A DNA stretch of 64,000 nt, from assembly GCF_027920545.1 (NCBI RefSeq), contig NZ_CP115859.1, positions 124,001 through 188,000 of the forward strand, given 5' to 3'. The DNA is from Chryseobacterium camelliae. Lineage in GTDB: Bacteria > Bacteroidota > Bacteroidia > Flavobacteriales > Weeksellaceae. The position numbers and the translations under genes are program-made. Every line of letters starts with the position of its first letter. Position 1 is the stretch's first letter. A model generated the notes under the pieces. It worked only from the letters and a program-made list of their open reading frames with translations. It was not told where the DNA came from and did not search any database. Below, piece after piece: positions 34,072-44,000 of this stretch.

Positions 34072-34079
34072 CAAATATA
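34072..34079 (-). promoter_or_regulatory. Promoter -7 box of aspartate kinase leader
   Basis: The minus strand reads TATATTTG, an exact TAnnTTTG match. It predicts a transcript start near 34,066 and a leader of about 165 bases containing the short frame and terminator. A -33 element is not clear. Confidence 0.5.
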
Positions 34080-34226
34080 GAAAATAAAATGGAATATTTA
34101 AATAAAAATAATGCGCACTCAACAAAACGATCATGAAATACAGGATGGAATTTATTTTTTAAGGCTGTACATCATAGGTAATATGGATTCCCATTCGTTT
34201 CAATTATGTAAGATATTATAGAAAAA

Positions 34227-34279
34227 TTCCCCTCCTTTGGAGGGGTGTCAAAAAATCTAATTTTTTGACGGGGTGGTTA
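34227..34279. repeat. Double-hairpin intergenic repeat
   Basis: CCCCTCC/GGAGGGG and TGTCAAAAAAT/ATTTTTTGACG form two adjacent hairpins, followed by GGGGTGGTT. I recall similar blocks scattered in Chryseobacterium intergenic regions. The remainder of the 34,137-34,516 gap shows no gene. Confidence 0.5.
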
Positions 34280-34503
34280 CAGCTCATAACAATCTTTACT
34301 TTAGATTGTAGAAGTTTGCAATTTTAGAATAATACAAAAAAGTTTCTCGAAATCGGTTTTAACCGTTTATAAGTGAAGCACAAATCATGTATATACCAAA
34401 AGGAAGGATGAAGTATGGATAATGTATGAGAATGCCACTTTATAATAAATATATAGTTGAAATTTTCAAATGTAACGGGGGAGTGATTTAAAAAATTATT
34501 TTA

Positions 34504-34511
34504 TAAATTTG
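34504..34511 (+). promoter_or_regulatory. Candidate -7 box of the metal efflux operon
   Basis: TAAATTTG is an exact TAnnTTTG match 5 bases before the ATG at 34,517. This would give an almost leaderless transcript, so either translation is leaderless or the box is fortuitous. Confidence 0.3.
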
Positions 34512-34516
34512 CCTCA

Positions 34517-34843
34517 ATGTATCTATTCAGATTGCTTTTAACATTCTATTTTGTGGCGTTATCAATTATGCCATGCAATGATGTTGCCGCTAAGCAACTG
34601 AATAATACTCCGAATTTTACGTACATCAACAACCCGGAAGAACATTCCCATGTAAGCAATGATGCCTGTTCTCCGCTATGTTTTTGTAATTGTTGCCAGA
34701 TAACGGTAACCTCTTTTAAAATTGAACCGATCATTACCTTTCCAGAGCAGGTTCGAAACTATTTTTCAAAGAAAATCTTTTTCCAGAAAAATGACTTTGC
34801 TTATTTGGTGTACGATCAGATCTGGCAGCCTCCTAAGATTTAA
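34517..34843 (+). CDS. Small Cys-rich protein of metal efflux operon (DUF6660-like)
   Basis: This 108-aa protein has an N-terminal hydrophobic segment that acts as signal peptide or anchor (LFRLLLTFYFVALSIM). The middle has HSHVSNDACSPLCFCNCCQI, five cysteines plus histidines that look like a metal-binding site. Such proteins precede CusA/CzcA genes in many Flavobacteriia and are labelled DUF6660. It starts the operon 146 bases before the pump gene. Periplasmic metal sensing or delivery is inference. Confidence 0.7.
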   Translation: MYLFRLLLTFYFVALSIMPCNDVAAKQLNNTPNFTYINNPEEHSHVSNDACSPLCFCNCCQITVTSFKIEPIITFPEQVRNYFSKKIFFQKNDFAYLVYDQIWQPPKI

Positions 34844-34988
34844 TCTGTATTGATTTTAATGGAAGACGTAGGTCTTTCATCAATTCGTTATGAAATCTTT
34901 GCAATTCCGTTGCATGGACTTTCTATTCATTTTTGTCATGCTGTTTAAGGTTTTTAAGCAGAGAGACATTCAATTAAAATTAAATTCA

Positions 34989-37900
34989 ATGTTAGATAAA
35001 ATCATAAGATTGAGCATCAAAAATAAGATTGTCATTGGAATAATGACTTTGATACTGATCATCTGGGGTATTTGGAGCGCCTCAAAATTACCGATTGATG
35101 CCGTACCAGACATCACCAACAATCAGGTACAGATTATTACCGTGTGTCCTACATTGGCGGGGCAGGAAGTGGAACAGCTGGTAACATTTCCCATCGAACA
35201 AAGTATTGCCAATATTCCGGATATAGAAGAAACGAGAAGTATTTCAAGGTTCGGATTATCTGTGATTACGGTTGTTTTCAAAGAAAATGCAGATATCTAT
35301 TTTGCCCGTCAGTTAATTGGCGAACAGCTGAAACAGGCGGTTGAAGAAATCCCGAAAGGAGTTGGGACGCCTGAGTTGGCGCCAGTAAGTACCGGGTTGG
35401 GAGAAGTATACCAATACATTCTACATCCGAAAAAAGGAAGCGAGAAAAAATATACCAGCAAAGAACTGAGAACCATGCAGGACTGGATCGTCCGTAGACA
35501 ATTGAACGGAACACCTGGAGTGGCAGAAATCAACAGTTTTGGAGGTGAACTCAAGCAATATGAAGTAGCCGTCAACCCGGATCGTCTGAAAGCGATGGGG
35601 ATCAGTATTACTGATATTTTCACGGCACTGGAAAAAAACAATCAGAATACGGGGGGAGCGTATATTGATAAAAAGCCGAATGCCTATTTCATCAGGGGAA
35701 TTGGTATGGTAACCTCAATAGAGGATATCAAAAATATTGCTGTAAAAAATGAAACAGGAAGTGTTCCTATTTTTATAAAAGATGTGGCCAACGTAGGGCT
35801 TGGTCATGCAACCCGTTATGGCGCTCTTACTTACAACGGGGAAGTTGATGCGGTAGGAGGAGTTGTCATGATGCTGAAAGGTGCCAACAGTAATGAGGTC
35901 GTACAAAGAATAAAAGATAAAATTCCTACGATTCAGAAATCGCTTCCTGATGATGTGGTTATTGAGCCGTTTCTGGACAGGACGGATTTGGTAGGTAGGG
36001 CAATTAACACAGTAGAGAAAAATTTAATTGAAGGAGCCTTAATCGTCATATTTATGTTGGTGCTTTTTTTGGGAAACCTCAGAGCCGGATTAATTGTGGC
36101 TTCGGCAATACCGCTTTCTCTTTTGTTTGCCTTGGGAATGATGAATGTTTTCGGAGTGAGTGCTAATTTAATGAGTTTGGGAGCAATTGATTTTGGGCTG
36201 ATTGTAGACGGAGCGGTGATTATTGTGGAAGCAACCCTTCATCACTTAGGACTAAGAAAAACAACAGGAATACTGTCCCAATCCGAAATGGATGAGGAAG
36301 TTTTCTTATCCGCTTCAAAAATCAGGAGCAGTGCAGCTTTTGGAGAAATTATAATTCTTATTGTTTACATTCCTATTTTAACATTAGCAGGCGTAGAAGG
36401 AAAAATGTTTACGCCTATGGCGAAAACGGTAGGTTTTGCAATTTTAGGAGCTTTGATTCTATCACTGACTTATATTCCGATGATGAGTGCTTTATTTTTA
36501 TCTAAAAAAATATCTCATAAAGAGACTTTTTCCGATAAAATGATGAACAAGCTGCAAAAAATCTATCAACCGTTATTGGAAAAAGCGTTGAAGATAAAAT
36601 ATGCTTTAGTGGGAGGAACAATCGCTTTATTTGTGGTATCGATTTTTATATTCAACAGAATGGGAGGTGAATTTATTCCCCAATTACAGGAGGGAGATTA
36701 TGCTTTCCACTGTATTCTTCCGCAGGGAAGCTCACTGAGCCAAAGTATTGAAACTTCAATGCAGGCTTCAAGAATCATCAAACAATTTGACGAAGTAAAA
36801 ATGGTAATCGGAAAAACCGGATCAGCAGAAGTTCCCACAGATCCGATGCCGCCGGAAGCTTCGGATTTGATCATTGTTTTAAAACCAAAAGAGGAATGGA
36901 AAAGTAAAAAATCCTATGAGGAATTAGCCGATGAGATTTCCGAAAAGCTGGAAACCATTCCTGGTGTTTTTTTTGAGAAGAATCAACCGATCCAAATGCG
37001 TTTTAATGAATTGATGACCGGGATCAGACAGGATGTTGCCGTGAAGATCTTTGGGGAGAATTTGGATTCGCTGGCAATGTATGCAAATAAAACCGCAAAA
37101 ATAATTTCTTCGGTTGAAGGGGCAACTTCACCGCAGATTGAGCGGGTAAGCGGTCTTCCGCAGATCAATGTGGAATACGACAGAACCAGAATGGCGAATT
37201 ACGGACTGAATATTGAAGAGGTCAATAATGCGTTAAGCACCGCTTTTGCTGGGCAGACTGCAGGTCAGGTTTTCGAGAACGAAAGAAGATTTGATTTGGT
37301 GGTGCGTTTAGACAGTCTCCACAGAACGAATATTGAAGATGTGAATAACCTGATGATTTCTACCAGTTCAGGAGCGCAGATTCCGCTTTCTCAGGTGGCG
37401 AATGTGAGTTACAAATTAGGACCTGCCCAAATCAGCCGTGAAGAAGGAAAACGTAGAATTGTGATTGGGTTTAATGTGAAAGACCGTGATGTGGAAAGTG
37501 TTGTCAAAGATATTCAGGCAAAACTGGATACAATGAAATTACCATCAGGATATTATTTCACGTATGGAGGTCAGTTTGAAAATCTGCAGGCAGCAAGCCA
37601 ACGACTAATGATTGCGGTACCGGTTTCGTTATTGTTGATTTTTATGCTGCTGTATTTTACATTTCATTCCTTTAAACAGGCGGCATTGATCTTTACAGCG
37701 ATTCCGATGAGTGCAATAGGGGGAGTTTTTGCTTTATTAGTCAGAGATATGCCTTTCAGTATCAGTGCCGGAATAGGATTTATCGCCCTATTTGGTGTGG
37801 CCGTTCTCAACGGAATTGTTCTGATCGGAACTTTCAATCAACTGGAAAAAGATGGAGAAACCAATATGATAAAACGTGTCATTGAAGGTACAAAAACGAG

Positions 37901-39350
37901 ATTGCGACCTGTATTGATGACGGCAACTGTTGCTTCATTAGGATTTTTACCAATGGCAATTTCTACAGGAGCCGGAGCGGAAGTTCAGAAGCCTTTGGCA
38001 ACGGTGGTGATTGGAGGTTTGATTACGGCTACTTTCCTTACGCTGTTCGTTTTACCGATGCTCTATATTATTTTTAATACAAAAGTGAATGTAAAAAAGA
38101 TAAAACCTAAATCAGTAACCACGGTGATCATATTAGGATTTTTATGCTTTGGCCAGGCTTTTAAAGCACAGCAGGGAACCTCTTTAACCGCGGAACAGGC
38201 TGTACAAATGGCATTGAGCAACAATGATCTGATCAAATCAAAAGACCTGGATATCAAAGCGAGTGAAGCCTTACAACCTACGGCTAAAGAACTTCCAAAA
38301 TTGAGTGTGGATGCACAATTAGGGCAATATAACAGTAAAAAGTTTGATCAGTCTTTTTCGATCTCGCAAAACATTCCGTTTCCGACTTTGTTTAAAGCCA
38401 GAAAAGAGCTGATTGCTGAAGAGATTAAAGGAAAACAGATTCATAAAGAAATCTCTGCCAATGAACTGGCAAAACAGGTCAGAACCTATTATTACCAGAT
38501 TGAATATTTACAGTACAATCAGCTGCAGCTGAAAAAGCTGGATAGCCTGTATCAGGATTTTATAAGAATAGCGACGGTAAGATTTAAAGCCGGGGATATT
38601 AAAAAGATAGAGATTAATACGGCGGAAACCCAAAAAGGAGAAATTAGCCTGTTGCTGAAGCAAAATGAGGTATATCTTATCAATGCCTATAAAAATTTAA
38701 AAACATTGCTTAATACTTCAGAAGAGATTACAGTTCCCGCCAATAAAAGTTATTACCCTCTGAAAGCAGATGATGTTCTTGACAGTCTTTCAATTGCAAA
38801 ACATCCTACCGTGAGAGCATTCTATCAGGAAATGGAGATTGCGGAAAAAAACAAGAATGTTGAAAAATCTCAGGGACTTCCGGAATTCACGATCGGGTAT
38901 ACCAATCAGTCTTTAATTGGTTTTCAGACGATCAATGGAATGGAGCAGTATTTCAATGGTGGAAACCGGTTTCATTCTGGAACGATAGGAGTTTCTATTC
39001 CTTTGACTTTCGGAGCTACCAAAGCGAGAATGCAATCCTGGGAATTTCAGAAGCAAATGGCTGAATCCAATGCAAAATTGCAATCAAAGCAATTGGAGAC
39101 TCTTTTGGAAAACGCGTTCAACCAATACTTGCAGAATGTAAAACAATATGAGTATTACGTTGATCAGGCGATTCCGAATGCCGAGAAAATTATAAAAGCC
39201 GGGCAATTAGGATATAAAACAGGTGAAATATCCTATGTGGAATATCTTTTCGCTCTGCAAACCGCGACTAATATTCAGCTGAAATATCTGGAATCTATTC
39301 AGCAGGTGAATGAATCTGTAATTATTATCAATTCCATAATTAATAAATAA
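34989..39350 (+). CDS. CusA/CzcA-type heavy-metal RND pump fused to a TolC-like protein
   Basis: From the preferred start (MLDKIIRLSIKNK, 34,989; an upstream ATG at 34,890 adds 33 non-family residues) the product has 1453 residues. Residues 1-1030 are a heavy-metal RND pump with the proton-relay helix DFGLIVDGAVIIVEA, as in Czc-type members. After the last pump helix comes a charged linker and a signal-peptide-like stretch (SVTTVIILGFLCFGQAFKAQ). A TolC-type outer-membrane channel region (about 400 residues, SLTAEQAVQMALSNN) follows. The adaptor gene comes next. Metal choice (Zn, Co, Cd or Cu) is not certain. Confidence 0.88.
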   Translation: MLDKIIRLSIKNKIVIGIMTLILIIWGIWSASKLPIDAVPDITNNQVQIITVCPTLAGQEVEQLVTFPIEQSIANIPDIEETRSISRFGLSVITVVFKENADIYFARQLIGEQLKQAVEEIPKGVGTPELAPVSTGLGEVYQYILHPKKGSEKKYTSKELRTMQDWIVRRQLNGTPGVAEINSFGGELKQYEVAVNPDRLKAMGISITDIFTALEKNNQNTGGAYIDKKPNAYFIRGIGMVTSIEDIKNIAVKNETGSVPIFIKDVANVGLGHATRYGALTYNGEVDAVGGVVMMLKGANSNEVVQRIKDKIPTIQKSLPDDVVIEPFLDRTDLVGRAINTVEKNLIEGALIVIFMLVLFLGNLRAGLIVASAIPLSLLFALGMMNVFGVSANLMSLGAIDFGLIVDGAVIIVEATLHHLGLRKTTGILSQSEMDEEVFLSASKIRSSAAFGEIIILIVYIPILTLAGVEGKMFTPMAKTVGFAILGALILSLTYIPMMSALFLSKKISHKETFSDKMMNKLQKIYQPLLEKALKIKYALVGGTIALFVVSIFIFNRMGGEFIPQLQEGDYAFHCILPQGSSLSQSIETSMQASRIIKQFDEVKMVIGKTGSAEVPTDPMPPEASDLIIVLKPKEEWKSKKSYEELADEISEKLETIPGVFFEKNQPIQMRFNELMTGIRQDVAVKIFGENLDSLAMYANKTAKIISSVEGATSPQIERVSGLPQINVEYDRTRMANYGLNIEEVNNALSTAFAGQTAGQVFENERRFDLVVRLDSLHRTNIEDVNNLMISTSSGAQIPLSQVANVSYKLGPAQISREEGKRRIVIGFNVKDRDVESVVKDIQAKLDTMKLPSGYYFTYGGQFENLQAASQRLMIAVPVSLLLIFMLLYFTFHSFKQAALIFTAIPMSAIGGVFALLVRDMPFSISAGIGFIALFGVAVLNGIVLIGTFNQLEKDGETNMIKRVIEGTKTRLRPVLMTATVASLGFLPMAISTGAGAEVQKPLATVVIGGLITATFLTLFVLPMLYIIFNTKVNVKKIKPKSVTTVIILGFLCFGQAFKAQQGTSLTAEQAVQMALSNNDLIKSKDLDIKASEALQPTAKELPKLSVDAQLGQYNSKKFDQSFSISQNIPFPTLFKARKELIAEEIKGKQIHKEISANELAKQVRTYYYQIEYLQYNQLQLKKLDSLYQDFIRIATVRFKAGDIKKIEINTAETQKGEISLLLKQNEVYLINAYKNLKTLLNTSEEITVPANKSYYPLKADDVLDSLSIAKHPTVRAFYQEMEIAEKNKNVEKSQGLPEFTIGYTNQSLIGFQTINGMEQYFNGGNRFHSGTIGVSIPLTFGATKARMQSWEFQKQMAESNAKLQSKQLETLLENAFNQYLQNVKQYEYYVDQAIPNAEKIIKAGQLGYKTGEISYVEYLFALQTATNIQLKYLESIQQVNESVIIINSIINK

Positions 39351-39351
39351 A

Positions 39352-40599
39352 ATGAACATTAAATATCATATCATCGCTCTTGTATTCATCTTAGTTTTTG
39401 TAACAAGCTGTGGAAAAAAAGCCGCTGTGGAGAAAAACGGGGAACAACCCAAAACAGAGCAGAAAGAAGAAAATCATGAAGAAACTCCCCAAACAATCGC
39501 AGAACTGACGGAGGAGCAAATGAAATCGGTGGGAGTGAGTCTGGCAACGATTGAAATGAAAGAGCTTACCTCAACTATTAAAGCCAATGGTCTGTTAAGA
39601 GTTCCTAACAACAGAAAAGCAACGGTAACTTCTTTATATGGAGGAGTCATTAAAACGATCAATGTTCAGATCGGTGACTTTGTGAAAAAAGGTCAGGTCT
39701 TGGTTACCATAAGCAATCCGGAATATATTCAGCTGCAGGAACAATATTTGACCGTAAACAGTAGGATTACGTATGCAGAACAGGAATACAGAAGACAAAA
39801 AGAGCTTTTCGATAATGATGCAGGAGCGAAAAAGAATCTTCAGAGTGCAGATGCTGAATTAAAAAGCTTAAGAACTCAGAGATCGTCTTTACAAAGGCAA
39901 CTTCAGATGATGGGAATAAGCCCGGGAAAAGTAACGAATGCTAATTTACGGTCAGGATTGGTCATAACGTCTCCGATCAGTGGAACGGTTAGTAAAATTA
40001 ATGCACAGATAGGAAGTTATGTAGATGTGTCCTCTCCTGTGTTGGATGTTATTGATAACAATTCAATCCATCTTGATCTTCAGATATTTGAAAAAGATTT
40101 GCCGAAAATGAAAATCGGGCAGATCGTTCATTTTAAGCTGACCAATAATCCTGAAACGGAATATGATGCAAAAATATACAGTATCGGTTCTTCTTTTGAA
40201 AATGAAAGCAAAACAATCTCGGTTCATGCCAATGTTACAGGGAATAAAGAAGGATTGATCGACGGAATGAATATCACCGGAATTGTGAGCCTGGATAAAT
40301 CGGTTACTCCTGCAATTCCCAATGAGGCAATCGTAGAAGCAGACGGAAAATATTATGTTTTTGTACAGACTGATAAAAAATCAGGATCCCATGAAGAAGA
40401 AAAAAATCACGGTAAAGAAACGAAAGAACATTCAGAAACAATGAGTTTTAAAAAAATAGAAGTGGTGAAAGGATCTACGGATATGGGCTATACCGCAATC
40501 ACTCCGGTAAATAATATTGCTCCGGATGCAAAAATTGTGGTAAAAGGAGCCTTTTTTGTGAATGCAAAACTGTCTAATTCAGGAGAACACGGGCATTAA
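39352..40599 (+). CDS. RND efflux periplasmic adaptor (CusB/CzcB-type) lipoprotein
   Basis: This 415-aa lipoprotein has Cys near residue 21 (FVTSCGKK). Residues 70-115 and 195-225 hold the two halves of a lipoyl-type domain (GGVIKTINVQIGDFVKKGQVLVTI; TSPISGTVSKINAQIGSYVD). A helical hairpin lies between them (LQEQYLTVNSRITYAEQEYR). A His-rich segment (GSHEEEKNHGKETKEHSE) and a final HGH could bind metal. It bridges the pump and the outer-membrane channel. The start lies one base after the stop of the pump-TolC fusion gene. Confidence 0.88.
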   Translation: MNIKYHIIALVFILVFVTSCGKKAAVEKNGEQPKTEQKEENHEETPQTIAELTEEQMKSVGVSLATIEMKELTSTIKANGLLRVPNNRKATVTSLYGGVIKTINVQIGDFVKKGQVLVTISNPEYIQLQEQYLTVNSRITYAEQEYRRQKELFDNDAGAKKNLQSADAELKSLRTQRSSLQRQLQMMGISPGKVTNANLRSGLVITSPISGTVSKINAQIGSYVDVSSPVLDVIDNNSIHLDLQIFEKDLPKMKIGQIVHFKLTNNPETEYDAKIYSIGSSFENESKTISVHANVTGNKEGLIDGMNITGIVSLDKSVTPAIPNEAIVEADGKYYVFVQTDKKSGSHEEEKNHGKETKEHSETMSFKKIEVVKGSTDMGYTAITPVNNIAPDAKIVVKGAFFVNAKLSNSGEHGH

Positions 40600-40628
40600 A
40601 TTTTTCTAAGTGAAATTCTTTTCGAAGG

Positions 40629-40840
40629 ATTTCACTTTTTTAATATTGATTTAAACCATTAAGATTAATTGAGATGTTAAGTTAATTAAGAAACAATCAA
40701 AGATTTTTCATCAGTAAAAAGTTTAAAAACGAAGTTCAAACTTAATATTCTAAATACCTTAAACTATCTTAATGGTAAAGTTTGCCCGCAACGAAAAATA
40801 AGAAGTTAATTTTTGAAAAGTATAAACAAGTTTTCGAAAT
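40629..40840. repeat. 212-bp tandem repeat, unit 1
   Basis: The unit begins ATTTCACTTTTTTAAT and ends GTATAAACAAGTTTTC. It repeats at 40,841 with only scattered differences. Inside, ACCATTAAGAT (40655-40665) is an exact inverted repeat of ATCTTAATGGT (40766-40776), so about 120 bases can close into a stem-loop. No open frame is conserved in it. Confidence 0.8.
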
Positions 40841-41046
40841 ATTTCACTTTTTTAATGCTTATTTAAACCATTAAGATTAATTGAGATGTTAAGTTAATTA
40901 AGAAACAATCAAAGATTTTTTATCAGTAAAAAGTCTAAAAACGAAGTTCAAACTTAATATTCTAAATACCTTAAATATCTTAATGGTAAAGTTTATTCGC
41001 AACGAAAAATAAAAGTTAATTTTTGAAAAGTATAAACAAATTTTCT
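40841..41046. repeat. 212-bp tandem repeat, unit 2
   Basis: This is the second copy, slightly shorter through small deletions. The 11-base inverted repeats are preserved exactly (40867-40877 and 40977-40987). It ends about 50 bases before the SNF2 helicase gene. Confidence 0.8.
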
Positions 41047-41096
41047 ATTAATTTTCAGAAATTTGCTACCTCATCCCACATTCGGAGTTATCAGTA

Positions 41097-44000
41097 ATGG
41101 AATTATCAAGAGAATATACACTATTCAATACCAATATCAGTACGCTTTCAGTGTATGAGTTGCTGAAACATACCCAAAATGGAAGTTTTATGGAAAACAG
41201 AGACTTCCAAAATATTCATCCGATCGCTCTTGAACTGAATGTTGGGGTATTTACTAAAAAGAATGCAGCGGTTGATTTTCCGAGAGTTTCAGTGAGCCAG
41301 ATCGGAAACGATATTATTTCATCCTGTTCATGTGATCATAACGATCAGAAACTATGTGAACATCAGGCGGAAGTTATTCATTGTATTCTTGAGAAGGAAG
41401 ATTTCCGGATGTTCTATGATAACAATCTTCGTCGTAAAATAGTAGTACGATCAGCCAAAGGATATGGTTTAGAAAACGAATCGAACTTGGATGCCTATTT
41501 TCAATTAAATTATGTAGATGGAAAGCTGAGTATCGAAAGTAAAATGAAGGAGCTTTTGAAAATTGATGAGCAGGTTTTAAAAAAAGATCTTATTCCTCAA
41601 CAGCAGTCTCTCATCAAAAAATTAGCGGCTCAGGAGACCGATAAAAAACAGATTCTTGTTATTGGAAGACACCGTTACTACAACCAATTGAGCTTTTTGC
41701 TGATGAAAGCGGATATTACGCAGACCGGAAAAATTAAAAATCCGGTAAGCAATGCAGATCCGATGAATCTGATTTGGAAAGCTGAAAACCCTTTAGCAAT
41801 TAAATTTTATACAGCCCTTGTTGTTTTCCAGAATAAATACAATGAAGACAATACCGATACTGAACTGGATGCATTGCAGCAGATTATTAAAAATCCGTTG
41901 GAATTAGATACTTACTTTCATGACAGGGACATATCTGAAACTATGTCTGCAAAATCTCTGATTCCTGTTGACTTGAAGATGCTGAAAGCTGAAATACAGT
42001 TAACCGTCTTTAAAAAAGAACCGTTTTTTGAAATCACGGGTGAACTTGTTTTCAATGATGGGTCACTTCCTTTCAAAAATGTGGTGATCCGGAATGAGCA
42101 TTTTGTCTATCATCAGCAGACTTTTCACTATGTAGATCATCCCGATATGCTTCGGGTGCTTAAATTCTTTAAAGCTAACAATGAAATTGTATTGATTCAT
42201 TCCTCTAAATATGAAGAATTTGTCAAGACTGTTCTTTCTCCTTTAGAGAACCTGGTTCATATTAATTACAGTTATATCCGTAAAGCCACTTCTGTGGAGC
42301 TTATTGAGAAAAATTTTGAAGTAGAACGGATTGTTTATCTTAATCAGGAAGGGAATTTCATAGCCATTATCCCTGTCATGAAGTATGGGGAAGTGGAAGT
42401 TCCTGTTTATTCCAGAAAGCAGATTTTTAATACCGATCAGAATGGGAATGAATTTAAAATAGAACGCGACTACAATGCAGAAATTGCCCTCACTTCGGTG
42501 ATCATGAATCAGCATCCGGATTTTAGAGAGCAATTGGAAGGACACGAATATTTCTATCTGCATAAAGATAAGTTTTTAGACGAAAACTGGTTTCTGAATG
42601 CTTTTGAAATATGGCGGAATGAAGGAATTACCATTCTCGGATTTAATGAAATTAAAAACAATAAACTCAATCCTCATAAAGCCAAAATAACGATAGAAGT
42701 CAACAGTGGAATTGATTGGTTTAATGCTAAATTGAAAGTCCATTTCGGAAAAAAGAAAGCCACACTGAAGCAGGTACATCGTGCTCTACGCAACAAAAGC
42801 AAATTTGTACAGTTGGATGATGGTTCTCACGGGATTTTACCAGATGAATGGATCGAAAAAATTAACCGATACTTTCAGGCAGGAGATATAGACGAGGATT
42901 TGCTTAAAATTCCTAAGGTTAATTTTACGGAAATATCAGATTTATTTGAAAAAGAAGTATTGAGTGAAGAGGTACAAAATGAAATTACTGCTTACCACGA
43001 GCAATTTTCAATGATAAACCGATCTGAAGTCTCAGTTCCTGCAGAATTGAATGCTGAGTTGAGAGATTATCAGCGGGAAGGGCTGAACTGGCTAAATTTT
43101 TTAGACAATTTCAATTTCGGCGGATGTCTTGCCGATGATATGGGATTGGGAAAAACTTTACAGATCATTGCCTTTATCTTATCACAAAGAGAGAAATACG
43201 GACATACAACCAATTTGGTGGTGGTTCCGACTTCGTTACTGTTCAACTGGCAGGAAGAAATAGAAAAATTTGCCCCTTCTCTAAAAATATTTACTCATTA
43301 CGGAGCCGAAAGAGAGAAAAGCATCATAAAAATGCATGAGTATGAGATCGTATTAACCACCTATGGAATGGTATTGTCTGATATTCGTTTTCTGAAAAAT
43401 TTCCGTTTCAATTATATCTTTTTGGATGAATCACAGGCGATTAAAAATCCTAACTCGGAAAGATATAAAGCAGCCAGATTGCTACAATCCAGAAACAGAA
43501 TCGTGCTTACAGGAACACCTGTTGAAAACAATACGTTTGATCTGTACGGACAGCTTTCCTTTGCCTGTCCCGGATTATTGGGAAGCAAACAGTATTTCAA
43601 GGATATTTATGCAATTCCGATCGATAAATTTGAGTACAGCAAAAGAGCGTTGGAACTTCAGCAGAAAATAAAACCTTTTATCCTCAGAAGAACAAAAAAG
43701 CAGGTTGCCAGTGAACTTCCCGAAAAAACGGAAATGGTCATTTACTGTGAAATGAATGCAGAACAACGTAAAATCTATGATAATTACGAACAGGAGCTGC
43801 GTGAATTTATTTCCGCTACCAATGATGATGAGATCACAAAAAACAGTATGCATGTTTTAACAGGGTTAACGAAGCTCAGACAAATCTGCAATTCTCCGGT
43901 ACTTTTGAAAGAAGGACATTCCGGAAGCAATGCTGTGAAGATTGAAATATTGACCGAACAGATTGAAAATAAATCCAGAGAACATAAAATATTGGTTTTT

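Noticed and set aside
33921..34136. Plus-strand open frame opposite the aspartate kinase leader
   Set aside because: It is the complement of the structured leader, has low-complexity composition and no family features.
34890..34988. Upstream start of the RND pump
   Set aside because: Extra 33 residues do not resemble the family, whose conserved start is MLDKIIRLSI at 34,989.
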